DNA from: JBQLZQ01 sp052168355
GTDB lineage: Bacteria > Pseudomonadota > Alphaproteobacteria > DSM-16000 > Inquilinaceae
DNA length: 63,541 nucleotides
NCBI GenBank assembly: GCA_052168355.1
Contig: JBQLZQ010000061.1
Location: 1 to 63,541 of the forward strand
Direction of reading: 5' to 3'
Shown here: piece by piece, positions 8,425 through 16,813 of the stretch
Position numbering within the stretch: the first letter of the stretch is position 1
Layout of the letters: each line of letters begins with the position of its first letter
Made by a program: the position numbers and the translations under genes
The notes under the pieces: generated by a model
The model's input: only the letters and a program-made list of their open reading frames with translations
What the model was told of the DNA's origin: nothing
Database searches by the model: none

Positions 8425-9426
8425 GTGACGCAGACCGATACCGCCGACGGACCCGCCCTGGCAGGCGAAATGGAAAGACTGGGCGCCAAGCTTTCGGAAG
8501 TTCGGTCGGCCATCGGTCAAGTCATCTTCGGCCAGCGGCATGTAGTCGATCAAACCCTCATTTCGCTTTTGAGCGGCGGTCACGTTTTGCTGATCGGCGT
8601 TCCCGGTCTGGCCAAGACGCGGCTGGTCGAAACCCTGGGCACCGTCCTGGGACTGGCCAACAGCCGCGTCCAGTGTACGCCGGATCTGATGCCAGCCGAT
8701 ATTCTGGGTTCGGAAGTGCTCGAGGAGGACGACAACGGACGGCGAAGCTTCCGCTTCATTCCCGGCCCGGTGTTCTGCCAACTGCTGATGGCCGACGAAA
8801 TCAACCGTGCCAGCCCGCGGACGCAGTCCGCGCTGCTGCAGGCGATGCAGGAGCGTCACGTGACGGTCGGCGGGCATTATCATGCGCTGCCCGATCCGTT
8901 CCACGTCCTGGCCACCCAGAACCCGCTGGAGCAGGAAGGCACGTATCCTTTGCCGGAGGCGCAGCTCGACCGGTTCCTGATGCAAGTCGATGTGGGCTAT
9001 CCCGACCTCGACGCCGAGCGGCAGATGCTGATCGCCACCACCGGGGCGGCGGAAAAACCGCTGTCGCCGATGCTGACGCCTCAGGAGCTTACAAACGCCC
9101 AAAACCTGGTGCGCCGCGTACCGGTGGGGGAGAGCGTGATCGAGGCGATCCTGGGCCTGGTCCGGAACGGCCGCCCGGACACCAGCGACTTGCCCGAAGT
9201 ACAGCGGCATGTGGCCTGGGGGCCGGGGCCGCGGGCCAGCCAATCGCTTATGCTGGCGACCCGGGCGCAGGCGCTTTTGGACGGGCGTCTGGCGCCATCG
9301 ATCGACGACGTCGTTTCCCTGGCGGCGCCGATCCTGCGCCACCGCATGGCTCTCAACTTCACCGCGCGCGCCGACGGCGTGACCATCGACGATGTCATCG
9401 CGCGACTCTGCGCGCCTTACGCCTAA
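8425..9426 (+). CDS. moxR: MoxR-family AAA+ ATPase
   Basis: A AAA+ ATPase of the MoxR type. Such proteins work as chaperones for partner proteins encoded beside them. The Walker A motif is GVPGLAKT, Walker B is LLMADEIN, sensor 1 is LATQNPLEQEGTYPLPEAQ, and the C-terminal lid is VQRHVAWGPGPRASQ. The GTG at 8425 has a strong GTGGAGG nine bases upstream and gives 333 residues, the usual length. The earlier TTG at 8377 has no such site. It leads an operon with DUF58, DUF4159 and a large membrane protein, the normal partners. Confidence 0.92.
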   Translation: MTQTDTADGPALAGEMERLGAKLSEVRSAIGQVIFGQRHVVDQTLISLLSGGHVLLIGVPGLAKTRLVETLGTVLGLANSRVQCTPDLMPADILGSEVLEEDDNGRRSFRFIPGPVFCQLLMADEINRASPRTQSALLQAMQERHVTVGGHYHALPDPFHVLATQNPLEQEGTYPLPEAQLDRFLMQVDVGYPDLDAERQMLIATTGAAEKPLSPMLTPQELTNAQNLVRRVPVGESVIEAILGLVRNGRPDTSDLPEVQRHVAWGPGPRASQSLMLATRAQALLDGRLAPSIDDVVSLAAPILRHRMALNFTARADGVTIDDVIARLCAPYA

Positions 9427-9432
9427 AACCGC

Positions 9433-10335
9433 ATGGCCGACGCGCCGGACTCTTTTCGCACCCAGCAACGGGCCGAGGCGCTTGCCGCGACGTTGCCGCC
9501 GCTGCTGGTCGCGGCGGAGCGGGTAGCGGCCACGGTCGCCCAGGGCGTGCACGGACGGCGTCGCACCGGTGTCGGTGAAAGCTTCTGGCAGTTCCGCCGC
9601 TATGACCCCGGCGACACCATCCAGCGGATCGACTGGCGCCAGTCGGCCAAAACCCAGACGGTGTTTGTGCGGGAGCTGGAGTGGGAGGCGTCGCAGACCG
9701 TATGGCTGTGGCGTGACGGGTCGGCATCCATGCGCTACGCCTCGTCTCCCGGCGCCCCAACAAAGCGCGACCGCGCCGATCTGGTGCTGCTGGCGCTGGC
9801 GGTGCTGCTCAACCGCGCCGGGGAGCGCGCCGCCCTTCTTGGCGGCGCCGGGCCGCCGGCCGCCGGCCGGATCAATCTGGCACGCATCGCCATGGATCTG
9901 GAAGGGACGCCGGACGACGATAACGGCGTGCCCCCGGCGGCCCAGATACCCCGCCATGCGGAACTGATTCTGATCGGCGATTTTCTGGCGCCTCTGGCGG
10001 ACCTCAATGATCGGGTCAAGGCCTATGCGGCGCGCGGCGTGCGCGGCCACATGCTCCAGATCCTCGATCCGGCCGAAGTGACGCTGCCTTTTGCCGGCCG
10101 AGTCCGGTTCGCCGGGCTGGAAGGCGAGACCGAAACTCTGATCCCCAGGGTCGAGGCCGTGCGTACGACCTATCAGGAACGGCTGCAAGCCCAGCAGAAC
10201 GGGCTGGAAGCGATGGCCCGCAGTGTCGGCTGGACCTTCGCGGTTCACCGGACCGACCGGCCGCCACAGACAGCCTTGCTTGGCCTCTACGCCACACTGG
10301 GGAACATCCCTTTGCGGCTGGACGACGGGGAGTAA
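9433..10335 (+). CDS. DUF58 domain protein
   Basis: A 300-residue soluble protein of the DUF58 family, which carries a degenerate von Willebrand A-like fold. The family block GESFWQFRRYDPGDTIQRID is at about residues 48-67, followed by DWRQSAKT and WLWRDGSASM, which resembles the metal-site DxSxS of VWA domains (here DGSAS). It begins six bases after the MoxR stop. In other MoxR operons such proteins are thought to be chaperone clients or adaptors. Confidence 0.9.
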   Translation: MADAPDSFRTQQRAEALAATLPPLLVAAERVAATVAQGVHGRRRTGVGESFWQFRRYDPGDTIQRIDWRQSAKTQTVFVRELEWEASQTVWLWRDGSASMRYASSPGAPTKRDRADLVLLALAVLLNRAGERAALLGGAGPPAAGRINLARIAMDLEGTPDDDNGVPPAAQIPRHAELILIGDFLAPLADLNDRVKAYAARGVRGHMLQILDPAEVTLPFAGRVRFAGLEGETETLIPRVEAVRTTYQERLQAQQNGLEAMARSVGWTFAVHRTDRPPQTALLGLYATLGNIPLRLDDGE

Positions 10336-10343
10336 ACGGCGGG

Positions 10344-13085
10344 ATGCTGGGCATGGGGACATTCGCCTTCGCGGTTCCGTGGGTGCTGGCCGCGCTGATC
10401 GTCCTGCCGGCGATCTATTGGCTGTTGCGGGTAACGCCGCCCGCGCCCCGTCTGATGCGGTTTCCCGCCGTTCGTCTTCTCGCCGACCTGGTCGTGCGCG
10501 AGGAAACGCCCGACCGGACTCCATGGTGGCTGCTGGCGCTGCGGCTGATCCTGGCGGCGCTGATCATCATCGGGCTGGCCCGGCCGCTGCTTAACCCTGG
10601 GGCAGATCTGCCCGGCAGCGGTCCCGTGATCCTGGTGGTCGACAATGGCTGGGCGGCGGCCCGCGATTGGCCGGCCCGTCAGGCGATGATGGAATCGGTG
10701 ATCGAGCGCGCGGGGCGGGCCGATCGCCGGATCGTGCTGTTGCCTACGGCACCGATGACGCCCGGCGAAAGACCGGCGCCGACGGGCCTGTTGCGGGCGG
10801 GCGAGGCGCTTAGCCTGGCGGAAGCCCTGACGCCCCACCCATGGCCGACCGACCGGGATGCCGCTTTTGCTGGACTGGCCGACCTGACGATCGAAGGATC
10901 GGCCCATCTGGTGTGGCTGACCGACGGGCTCGACAACGGGCAATCGGAATCCGGCTCCACCGATATAAATCGGGCCCTGATCGGCGTGGCCAGCATCGAG
11001 ATCATTGTGCCCGATCCCTTGGAGACCGCGCGCCTGATGGGTCCGCCATCGGCGGAAGGCACCACGCTGATCGGTCACGCGACCCGCGCGGCGGCGGGCA
11101 CCGCCGATACCGTATGGATGCGGTTGACCGCCGAGGACGGACGCCTGCTGGCCCGCGAGCCGGCGATGTTCGCCGACGACGCCGTGACCGCCGAAGCCGT
11201 CTTCGACCTTCCGGTGGAGCTGCGCAACGAGGCGGTGCGGCTGGACATCGAAAACGAAACCACCGCCGGCGCCGCGGTCCTGCTGGACGAACGATGGAAA
11301 CGCCGGCCGGTCGGCCTGATATCCGCCGGGTCGGCGGATGCGGCTCAGCCTTTGCTTTCTGACATCCATTACCTTACCCGCGCGCTGGAGCCGTTCAGCG
11401 AGGTTCGGGAAGGCGATGCGCGATCCCTTCTGGATGGCGGAGTTGCGGCCTTGATCCTGCCCGACAGCGGCGTCTTGCCGCCCGAGGACCGCGAGGCGAC
11501 CGAACGGTGGATCGAAGGCGGCGGGATCCTGGTTCGTTTCGCCGGCCCGCTGCTGGCGGCCAACCCGGATCGGCTGGCGCCGGTCCTGTTGCGCTATGGC
11601 GACCGGGTCTTGAGCGGCGCCCTGACCTGGGCCGAGCCGGCCGCGCTGGCACCGTTTTCGGCGGAAAGTCCGTTCTACGACCTTGTCGTTCCCCCTGACG
11701 TTAGGGTCGAGCGGCAGGTTCTGGCCGAACCGACGCTGGACCTCGCCGGCAAGACCTGGGCCCGGCTCGACGACGGAACGCCCCTGGTCACGGCGGAGCA
11801 ACGCGGCGATGGCTGGCTGATCCTGGTCCACGTGACAGCCGGACCGGAATGGTCCAACCTGCCGCTCTCCGGCCTTTACGTCGATATGTTGCGGCGCATC
11901 GTGGCCCTGAGTGACGGGGTTGCCGGCAATGCCGCCACCGGCCCTCTGGCACCGTTGCTGACCTTGGACGGCTTCGGCCGCCTTGGCGTGCCGCCGGCCA
12001 GCGCCTTGCCGATCGCAGCACCGGTGGCCGAGGCGGCGATCGGCCCCGCCCATCCGCCGGGGTTTTATGGTACGGAAGAGGCGCGTGTGGCAGTCAACCT
12101 GGGAGGGGCGGTGGACGATCTGCGACGGTTGGAGTCTTTCCCGCGCGGGGCCGACATTTCCGGCTATAGCCGGGCCGGAGAGGTCGATCTGGCCCCGTGG
12201 CTGCTGGCCGTGGCACTGGCGCTGGCGGCCCTCGATCTGCTGATCGCACTGGCCCTGCGCGGCCTTCTGCCGCGCTGGCGGAGGGCGGCGGGGGCAACCG
12301 CGACCATCGCCGCCGTGGCCCTGATCCTCTCCCTGCAGGCGCCAACGGCGCTGGCCCAGGAAGAAGCCCTGGCGGAAGTCGCCAACAACACCTATCTGGC
12401 CTACGCCCGCACCGGGATTCCGGAGGTGGACGAAGTCAGCAGGGCTGGGCTGGAAGGCTTGAGCGACATTGTCATGGGGCGGACGGCGGCCGAAACCATG
12501 GGCGCGGTCGGCGTCGACGTGGCGATCGACGAATTGGCCTTCTACCCCCTGCTCTATTGGCCGGTGGTGGCCGAACAGCCGGATCTCAGTCCCCAGGCCG
12601 TGGCCCGGTTGAATGCCTATCTCCAGAATGGCGGCACCATTCTGTTCGACACCCGTGACCAAGCCTTTGGCTCGGCCGCCGGGCTGACCGGCGGTGGTCC
12701 CGGCACACAGCGTCTGCAGACACTGACCCGCGATCTGGACATCCCGCCGTTGAATCCGGTCCCGCCCGACCACGTCCTGACCAAGGCGTTCTACCTGATG
12801 CAGGACTTTCCCGGACGCTATGCCGGCGGCGTGGTCTGGGTGGAAAACACCGACGACACGGTGAATGACGGCGTCTCCTCGGTGATCGTCGGCTCCAACG
12901 ACTGGGCCAGCGCCTGGGCCATGGGTCCGCAGGGACGACCGCTGTTTCCCATGGTTCCGGGCGGCGAAAGACAGCGTGAGATGGCCTTCCGGTTCGGGGT
13001 CAATCTGGTCATGTACACCCTGACCGGCAACTACAAGGCCGATCAGGTCCATGTCCCCGCCATTCTGGAGCGCCTGGGCCAATGA
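10344..13085 (+). CDS. Membrane protein with BatA-like N-terminus and DUF4159 domain
   Basis: A 913-residue membrane protein. The N-terminal two helices (residues about 8-30 and 60-78) with VTPPAPRLMRFPAVRLL match the aerotolerance-regulator N-terminal domain. A VWA-like region follows with VILVVDNGWAAARDWP. A transmembrane pair lies near residues 615-670 (SIWPWL region, then LSLQAPTALA), and the C-terminal 200 residues form a DUF4159 domain (AFYPLLYWPVV, LFDTRDQA, GVNLVMYTLTGNYKADQVH). Translation may start at the internal ATG 10353. Its stop overlaps the next ATG. It is probably the main envelope component of the MoxR system. Confidence 0.88.
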   Translation: MLGMGTFAFAVPWVLAALIVLPAIYWLLRVTPPAPRLMRFPAVRLLADLVVREETPDRTPWWLLALRLILAALIIIGLARPLLNPGADLPGSGPVILVVDNGWAAARDWPARQAMMESVIERAGRADRRIVLLPTAPMTPGERPAPTGLLRAGEALSLAEALTPHPWPTDRDAAFAGLADLTIEGSAHLVWLTDGLDNGQSESGSTDINRALIGVASIEIIVPDPLETARLMGPPSAEGTTLIGHATRAAAGTADTVWMRLTAEDGRLLAREPAMFADDAVTAEAVFDLPVELRNEAVRLDIENETTAGAAVLLDERWKRRPVGLISAGSADAAQPLLSDIHYLTRALEPFSEVREGDARSLLDGGVAALILPDSGVLPPEDREATERWIEGGGILVRFAGPLLAANPDRLAPVLLRYGDRVLSGALTWAEPAALAPFSAESPFYDLVVPPDVRVERQVLAEPTLDLAGKTWARLDDGTPLVTAEQRGDGWLILVHVTAGPEWSNLPLSGLYVDMLRRIVALSDGVAGNAATGPLAPLLTLDGFGRLGVPPASALPIAAPVAEAAIGPAHPPGFYGTEEARVAVNLGGAVDDLRRLESFPRGADISGYSRAGEVDLAPWLLAVALALAALDLLIALALRGLLPRWRRAAGATATIAAVALILSLQAPTALAQEEALAEVANNTYLAYARTGIPEVDEVSRAGLEGLSDIVMGRTAAETMGAVGVDVAIDELAFYPLLYWPVVAEQPDLSPQAVARLNAYLQNGGTILFDTRDQAFGSAAGLTGGGPGTQRLQTLTRDLDIPPLNPVPPDHVLTKAFYLMQDFPGRYAGGVVWVENTDDTVNDGVSSVIVGSNDWASAWAMGPQGRPLFPMVPGGERQREMAFRFGVNLVMYTLTGNYKADQVHVPAILERLGQ

Positions 13086-15160
13086 TCGCGATCGCGGACA
13101 TCGCCTTCTCGCCGCTGCTGCCATGGGTGGTGCTGGCGCCGCTCTTCGTGCTGGCGGCGTTGATCGTCGCGCTTGGCTTTGCTCGGCGCGCGCGCGGAAC
13201 CGGTTGGCGGCTGCTGGTGATGGCCGCGCTGGCGCTGCTGCTGGCCAATCCGGCCCTGATCCAGGAAGAGCGGGAGCCGATCGACGACGTCGCGGTGGTG
13301 GTCGTCGACCGATCCCCCAGCCAGAGCACCGGCGACCGCACGGAAAGGACCGACGAGGCGGTGGAGGCCTTGCGGGCGGCCCTGGCCCGCTATGACGACC
13401 TGGAAGTACGCATCGTCCAGACCGGCGCCGAAGGCGGCGAGGAAATCGAACAGACCAGCCTTTTCGGCGCGATGAGCACGGCCATCGCCGACATTCCCCG
13501 CCGGCGCCTGGCCGGTACCTTTCTGCTGACCGACGGCCAGGTCCACGATGCGCCCGATCAAGTCGAAACGTTGAGCGATGGCGGGCCGGTCCATGTCCTG
13601 CTGACCGGCGAGCGCGACGAGGCGGACCGACGGCTGGTCGTCGCCCAAGCCCCCAGCTTCGGACTGGTCGGCCGGCCGGTCACCGTCACACTGCGCATCG
13701 ACGACCTGCCCGAGGCGGCCGGCACCGGCCCGGTGACGGTCACCGCCACTCAGGACGCCGGTACGCCAACCGTCCACCGCCTGGCGATCGGACAGGAACA
13801 AGACCTGACCTTCACCCTCACCCATGGCGGCTCGACCGTCATCGAGTTCGAGGTGGAGGCCGCCGAGCAGGAGTTGAGCCTGGCCAACAACCGCGCCGCG
13901 CTGGTCATCAACGGTGTGCGGGACCGGCTTCGGGTGCTGCTTGTCTCGGGCGAGCCTCACCCGGGCGAACGCACATGGCGTAACATCCTGAAATCCGATC
14001 CGGGCGTCGATCTGGTGCATTTCACCATTTTGCGCCCGCCGGAAAAACAGGATGGGACGCCGATCAACGAGCTCTCTCTGATCTCCTTCCCGATCCGCGA
14101 ACTGTTCGAGGTGCGGCTGCAAGAGTTCGACCTGATCATCTTCGACCGTTACCGACGGCGGGGCGTGTTGCCCAGCCTCTACCTGGACAACATCGCAAAA
14201 TACGTGCTTGACGGCGGCGCGTTCCTGGAAGCCAGCGGACCCCAGTTCGCCAGTTCGCTCAGCCTGTATCGAACGCCGTTGGGTTTGGTGTTGCCCGGCG
14301 AGCCCAGCGGGGCGGTGGTCGAGCAGGGTTTCCAGCCGACCGTCACCGACCTTGGCCAGCGCCATCCGGTGACGGCCGGCCTGCATCCGCCCGAGGCGTC
14401 GGGCGCGGCGCCCGGCTGGGGACGGTGGTTCCGCCAGATCGATGTCCAGGCCAACCGCGGTGCCGTGGTTATGGACGGCGTCGGCGACCAGCCGCTGCTG
14501 ATCCTGGACCGGGTGGGCGAGGGGCGGGTCGCTCAGCTTATGAGCGATCACATCTGGCTGTGGGGGCGAGGATTCGAGGGCGGAGGACCCCAGGCCGAGT
14601 TGCTGCGCCGCTTGGCGCATTGGCTGATGAAGGAGCCGGCGCTGGAGGAAGACGATTTGCGGTCCCAAGTCTTCGGCACCCGGATCGAGGTGGAGCGGCG
14701 CAGCCTGACCGACGCGGCCGGCACGATTGAGATCACGTCACCGTCTGGCCGGGTCGATACGCTGACCCTGAACCGCCAGGCACCGGGGCGCGACACGGCT
14801 CAGTACTTGGCGGAAGAACCTGGAATCTTTCGTATCAGCGATGGTGACCGGACGACCTTGGCGGTGGTCGGCACCCTGAACCCGCCAGAACTTACCGACA
14901 TGCGCACCACCGAGGACCGCCTGGCGGGCGTTGTGGACGCAAGCGGTGGAGGGTTTGTCTGGCTCGCCGACGAGGGCATGCCGCAGATCCGCCAGGTTCG
15001 CCCTGGTCGGGATACGGCGGGCAATGGCTGGATGGGTCTTCGCTCCAACGGCGATTTCGTGGTTACGGGTATTCGCGACGCACCGCTGGTGCCGGCCGGC
15101 CTGGCCCTCCTGCTGGCCGTTGGTGGATTGATGGCCGCATGGCGGCGCGAGGGCCGTTAG
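13082..15160 (+). CDS. Large membrane protein of the MoxR operon
   Basis: A 692-residue protein with two N-terminal transmembrane helices (about residues 13-35 and 42-58), a long periplasmic-type region that begins like a VWA domain (VAVVVVDRSPSQS), a glutamine-amidotransferase-like segment (FDLIIFDRYRRRG) and one C-terminal helix (LVPAGLALLLAVGGLMAAW). It overlaps the DUF4159 gene by ATGA and closes the operon. Such proteins regularly accompany moxR, DUF58 and DUF4159 in alphaproteobacteria. The amidotransferase-like part lacks an obvious Cys-His pair, so it is more likely structural than catalytic. Confidence 0.87.
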   Translation: MIAIADIAFSPLLPWVVLAPLFVLAALIVALGFARRARGTGWRLLVMAALALLLANPALIQEEREPIDDVAVVVVDRSPSQSTGDRTERTDEAVEALRAALARYDDLEVRIVQTGAEGGEEIEQTSLFGAMSTAIADIPRRRLAGTFLLTDGQVHDAPDQVETLSDGGPVHVLLTGERDEADRRLVVAQAPSFGLVGRPVTVTLRIDDLPEAAGTGPVTVTATQDAGTPTVHRLAIGQEQDLTFTLTHGGSTVIEFEVEAAEQELSLANNRAALVINGVRDRLRVLLVSGEPHPGERTWRNILKSDPGVDLVHFTILRPPEKQDGTPINELSLISFPIRELFEVRLQEFDLIIFDRYRRRGVLPSLYLDNIAKYVLDGGAFLEASGPQFASSLSLYRTPLGLVLPGEPSGAVVEQGFQPTVTDLGQRHPVTAGLHPPEASGAAPGWGRWFRQIDVQANRGAVVMDGVGDQPLLILDRVGEGRVAQLMSDHIWLWGRGFEGGGPQAELLRRLAHWLMKEPALEEDDLRSQVFGTRIEVERRSLTDAAGTIEITSPSGRVDTLTLNRQAPGRDTAQYLAEEPGIFRISDGDRTTLAVVGTLNPPELTDMRTTEDRLAGVVDASGGGFVWLADEGMPQIRQVRPGRDTAGNGWMGLRSNGDFVVTGIRDAPLVPAGLALLLAVGGLMAAWRREGR

Positions 15161-15272
15161 CGCGGATCCGACCGCAAGGGCCTGTCTCAAGAAATGACAC
15201 GGCCGACCCTTCACGCCGCCGATACGGGCTACCGCGACAGCGGCGCCCGTTTCCGATACGCCAGCGGATGCC

Positions 15273-15296
15273 GACGCCGGCTAGCTGGCCGGCGTC
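15273..15296. terminator. Stem-loop between convergent operons
   Basis: GACGCCGGC (15273-15281) pairs exactly with GCCGGCGTC (15288-15296) across a 6-base loop. It covers the stop codon of the small minus-strand gene and lies about 110 bases beyond the plus-strand MoxR operon. There is no T-tract, so a role as bidirectional terminator is only plausible. Confidence 0.35.
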
Positions 15297-15547
15297 ATCG
15301 CCGGGACCAGCCGCACATCTTTGACGGGACCAGCAATCGGCCGGTTGATCGGAAGCCTGACGACGGCGCCGTTTCCGGTCGCCTCAAACGGTTCGACGCG
15401 TAGAGGCTGCTCGACGGCGTGCTGAACCGCCTCCATGGATGTCGGTTCACTCAACGCGGACACCGACACCATCGCCACGCCCCACACCAGTCCGGTGGCC
15501 ACCCACGCACCCAGCACGGATCCCCAAAACTCTGATAACCTAACCAT
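15281..15547 (-). CDS. Small single-span membrane protein, unknown
   Basis: An 88-residue open frame that begins with an ATG at 15547 behind a GGGGATTGGAA purine-rich stretch. Residues about 9-32 (VLGAWVATGLVWGVAMVSVSAL) form one hydrophobic helix, and the remainder is short, soluble and ends PAMTPAS. I do not recognise the family. The AT-rich upstream region with repeated TCGATA half-sites looks like a promoter, which supports a real gene. Without homologues it remains a hypothetical protein. Confidence 0.55.
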   Translation of the reverse strand: MVRLSEFWGSVLGAWVATGLVWGVAMVSVSALSEPTSMEAVQHAVEQPLRVEPFEATGNGAVVRLPINRPIAGPVKDVRLVPAMTPAS

Positions 15548-15564
15548 ATCGGTTCCAATCCCCG

Positions 15565-15590
15565 TCGATATTCGATAAGATATATATCGA
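15565..15590 (-). promoter_or_regulatory. Candidate operator: three TCGATA half-sites
   Basis: TCGATA occurs at 15565-15570 and 15572-15577, and its reverse complement TATCGA at 15585-15590. The second and third form an inverted repeat with a 7-base spacer. The cluster lies 18-43 bases upstream of the small membrane-protein ATG. On the minus strand a TATATC hexamer 16 bases after TTGTGT could be a -10/-35 pair, so a regulator here would overlap the promoter. Confidence 0.4.
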
Positions 15591-15693
15591 TCGGATATAT
15601 TAACACAATATAAATGGTGACTCATAGGGCGACCGGCAAGAGGGTTCACGCCGGCGTGTTCGCGGACCGGCTGGTTATCGCAATGTCCGGGAA

Positions 15694-16473
15694 CTATTCC
15701 CTGACACAGTGAAACAAATGGTTTCGATTGATTCGAAACCGCCGCCGCTGATGGCCGGGAAGCCAGGTCCGCGACGTCACGACTCGGCGCGGGCTCAAGC
15801 CGGCCGCAGCCAGCCGGACGGGCAGATCCGCACCGTAATACCGGTAGTGGTAGGGGTGCCCATAGGCGGCCATCCGCTTGGCCGGCGTATCGTTGGCGGG
15901 GTCTTCGGGCGTCGCCGCGACCCGTGGATCGAACGGAACCATGACGATCGCCTCGCCGCCGGGGCGCAGGATCCGCGCCAGTTCCGCCATGGCCGCCTTG
16001 TCGTCGGGGATGTGCTCCAGGACATGGGATGTCAGCACTACGTCGAAGGCGCCATCGGCAAACGGCAAATCCGTGAGGTCGGCCTGGACGTCGGCGGTCG
16101 GGTTGAACAGGTCCACGGTCGTGTAGCGCAGCCCACGCCGTTGCCGCAGCCGGTGCTCCAGGCATGTTTCGGGGGCGGTATGCAGCATGCGGACACGCCG
16201 GTTCAACAGCCGCGTGGACCGTACGAGGTACAGCCACAGGAAACGGTGACGCTCGACGGATCCGCAGGTCGGGCACTGGGCATTGCGCCGGCCGAACAGT
16301 CCGAACGGCAGGAAGCGCTGCGCCCTTGTGCCGCATATGGGACAGGTCAGCGGTCCGGGCCGCGGCGGCCGGCCGGCGGGCCGGTGGTACAACCGCTCCC
16401 GCGCATAGATCGCCGCCTCGGGCAGGGATTGCCGCTCGATATCCGTTAACAGACCCTTCAGACCGTAGAGCAT
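15694..16473 (-). CDS. Class I SAM methyltransferase with N-terminal zinc ribbon
   Basis: A 259-residue protein. Near residue 43 begins CPICG, and CPTCGSVERHR follows about 25 residues later; together they look like a four-cysteine zinc ribbon. The methyltransferase core follows, with DLTDLPFADGAFDVVLTSHVLEHI as motif II/III and ILRPGGEAIVMVPF as motif IV/V (Methyltransf_11 type). The usual glycine-rich motif I is weak (MLHTAPETCLEHRLRQ), as is often the case in this subgroup. The substrate is unknown; similar proteins occur near surface-polysaccharide genes, but none lie here. The ATG at 16473 precedes a typical start. Confidence 0.8.
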   Translation of the reverse strand: MLYGLKGLLTDIERQSLPEAAIYARERLYHRPAGRPPRPGPLTCPICGTRAQRFLPFGLFGRRNAQCPTCGSVERHRFLWLYLVRSTRLLNRRVRMLHTAPETCLEHRLRQRRGLRYTTVDLFNPTADVQADLTDLPFADGAFDVVLTSHVLEHIPDDKAAMAELARILRPGGEAIVMVPFDPRVAATPEDPANDTPAKRMAAYGHPYHYRYYGADLPVRLAAAGLSPRRVVTSRTWLPGHQRRRFRINRNHLFHCVRE

Positions 16474-16588
16474 GGCGATTCCACGGGGACGAGCGGTCTG
16501 GCGTGTAGCATTGTGCTCCAACGCCCCGCCGCGACGGGGCGTGTCAGTCGGGGAAAATGGTCGTGCCGCCCGCGTCGATGGTTGCGGC

Positions 16589-16663
16589 TGGCTGGGGCGG
16601 CAGGGATCGAACCTGCGAATCGCGGTACCAAAAACCGCTGCCTTACCACTTGGCTACGCCCCA
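16589..16663 (-). tRNA. tRNA-Gln (anticodon TTG)
   Basis: The minus strand folds as a cloverleaf of 75 nt. The acceptor stem TGGGGCG pairs with CGCCCCA, the D arm is present, and the anticodon stem GCGGT/ACCGC encloses the loop TTTTGGT with anticodon TTG. The T loop is TTCGATC, the discriminator is G, and an encoded CCA ends at 16589. The sequence closely resembles known bacterial glutamine tRNAs. It lies alone between the methyltransferase and the PodJ-like gene. Confidence 0.96.
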
Positions 16664-16678
16664 AGCGCGTCGGGCCGG

Positions 16679-16708
16679 ACAATAGCCAGAAATCGGCGCT
16701 TCAGGCAA
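16679..16708 (-). promoter_or_regulatory. Likely promoter of tRNA-Gln
   Basis: On the minus strand TTGCCT (16708-16703) and TATTGT (16684-16679) are separated by 18 bases, and the -10 ends 15 bases before the mature tRNA 5' end. This is good placement for a tRNA promoter. The -35 and -10 each match four of six consensus positions. Confidence 0.55.
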
Positions 16709-16813
16709 CCGCGCCAAATGCGCGTCCTACGTTGCCGGTTGCGGTCACGCATGTGCCATAATAGAAGCATAGACCCTATTTCGTCCGATACGGCCCGAAA
16801 GGCTTACCGACGC

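Noticed and set aside
10287..13124. Very long open frame antisense to the DUF4159 gene
   Set aside because: Long antisense frames are expected opposite GC-rich genes. The encoded sequence has no recognisable domain and the plus-strand gene is clearly real. The same applies to other long mirror frames across the window.
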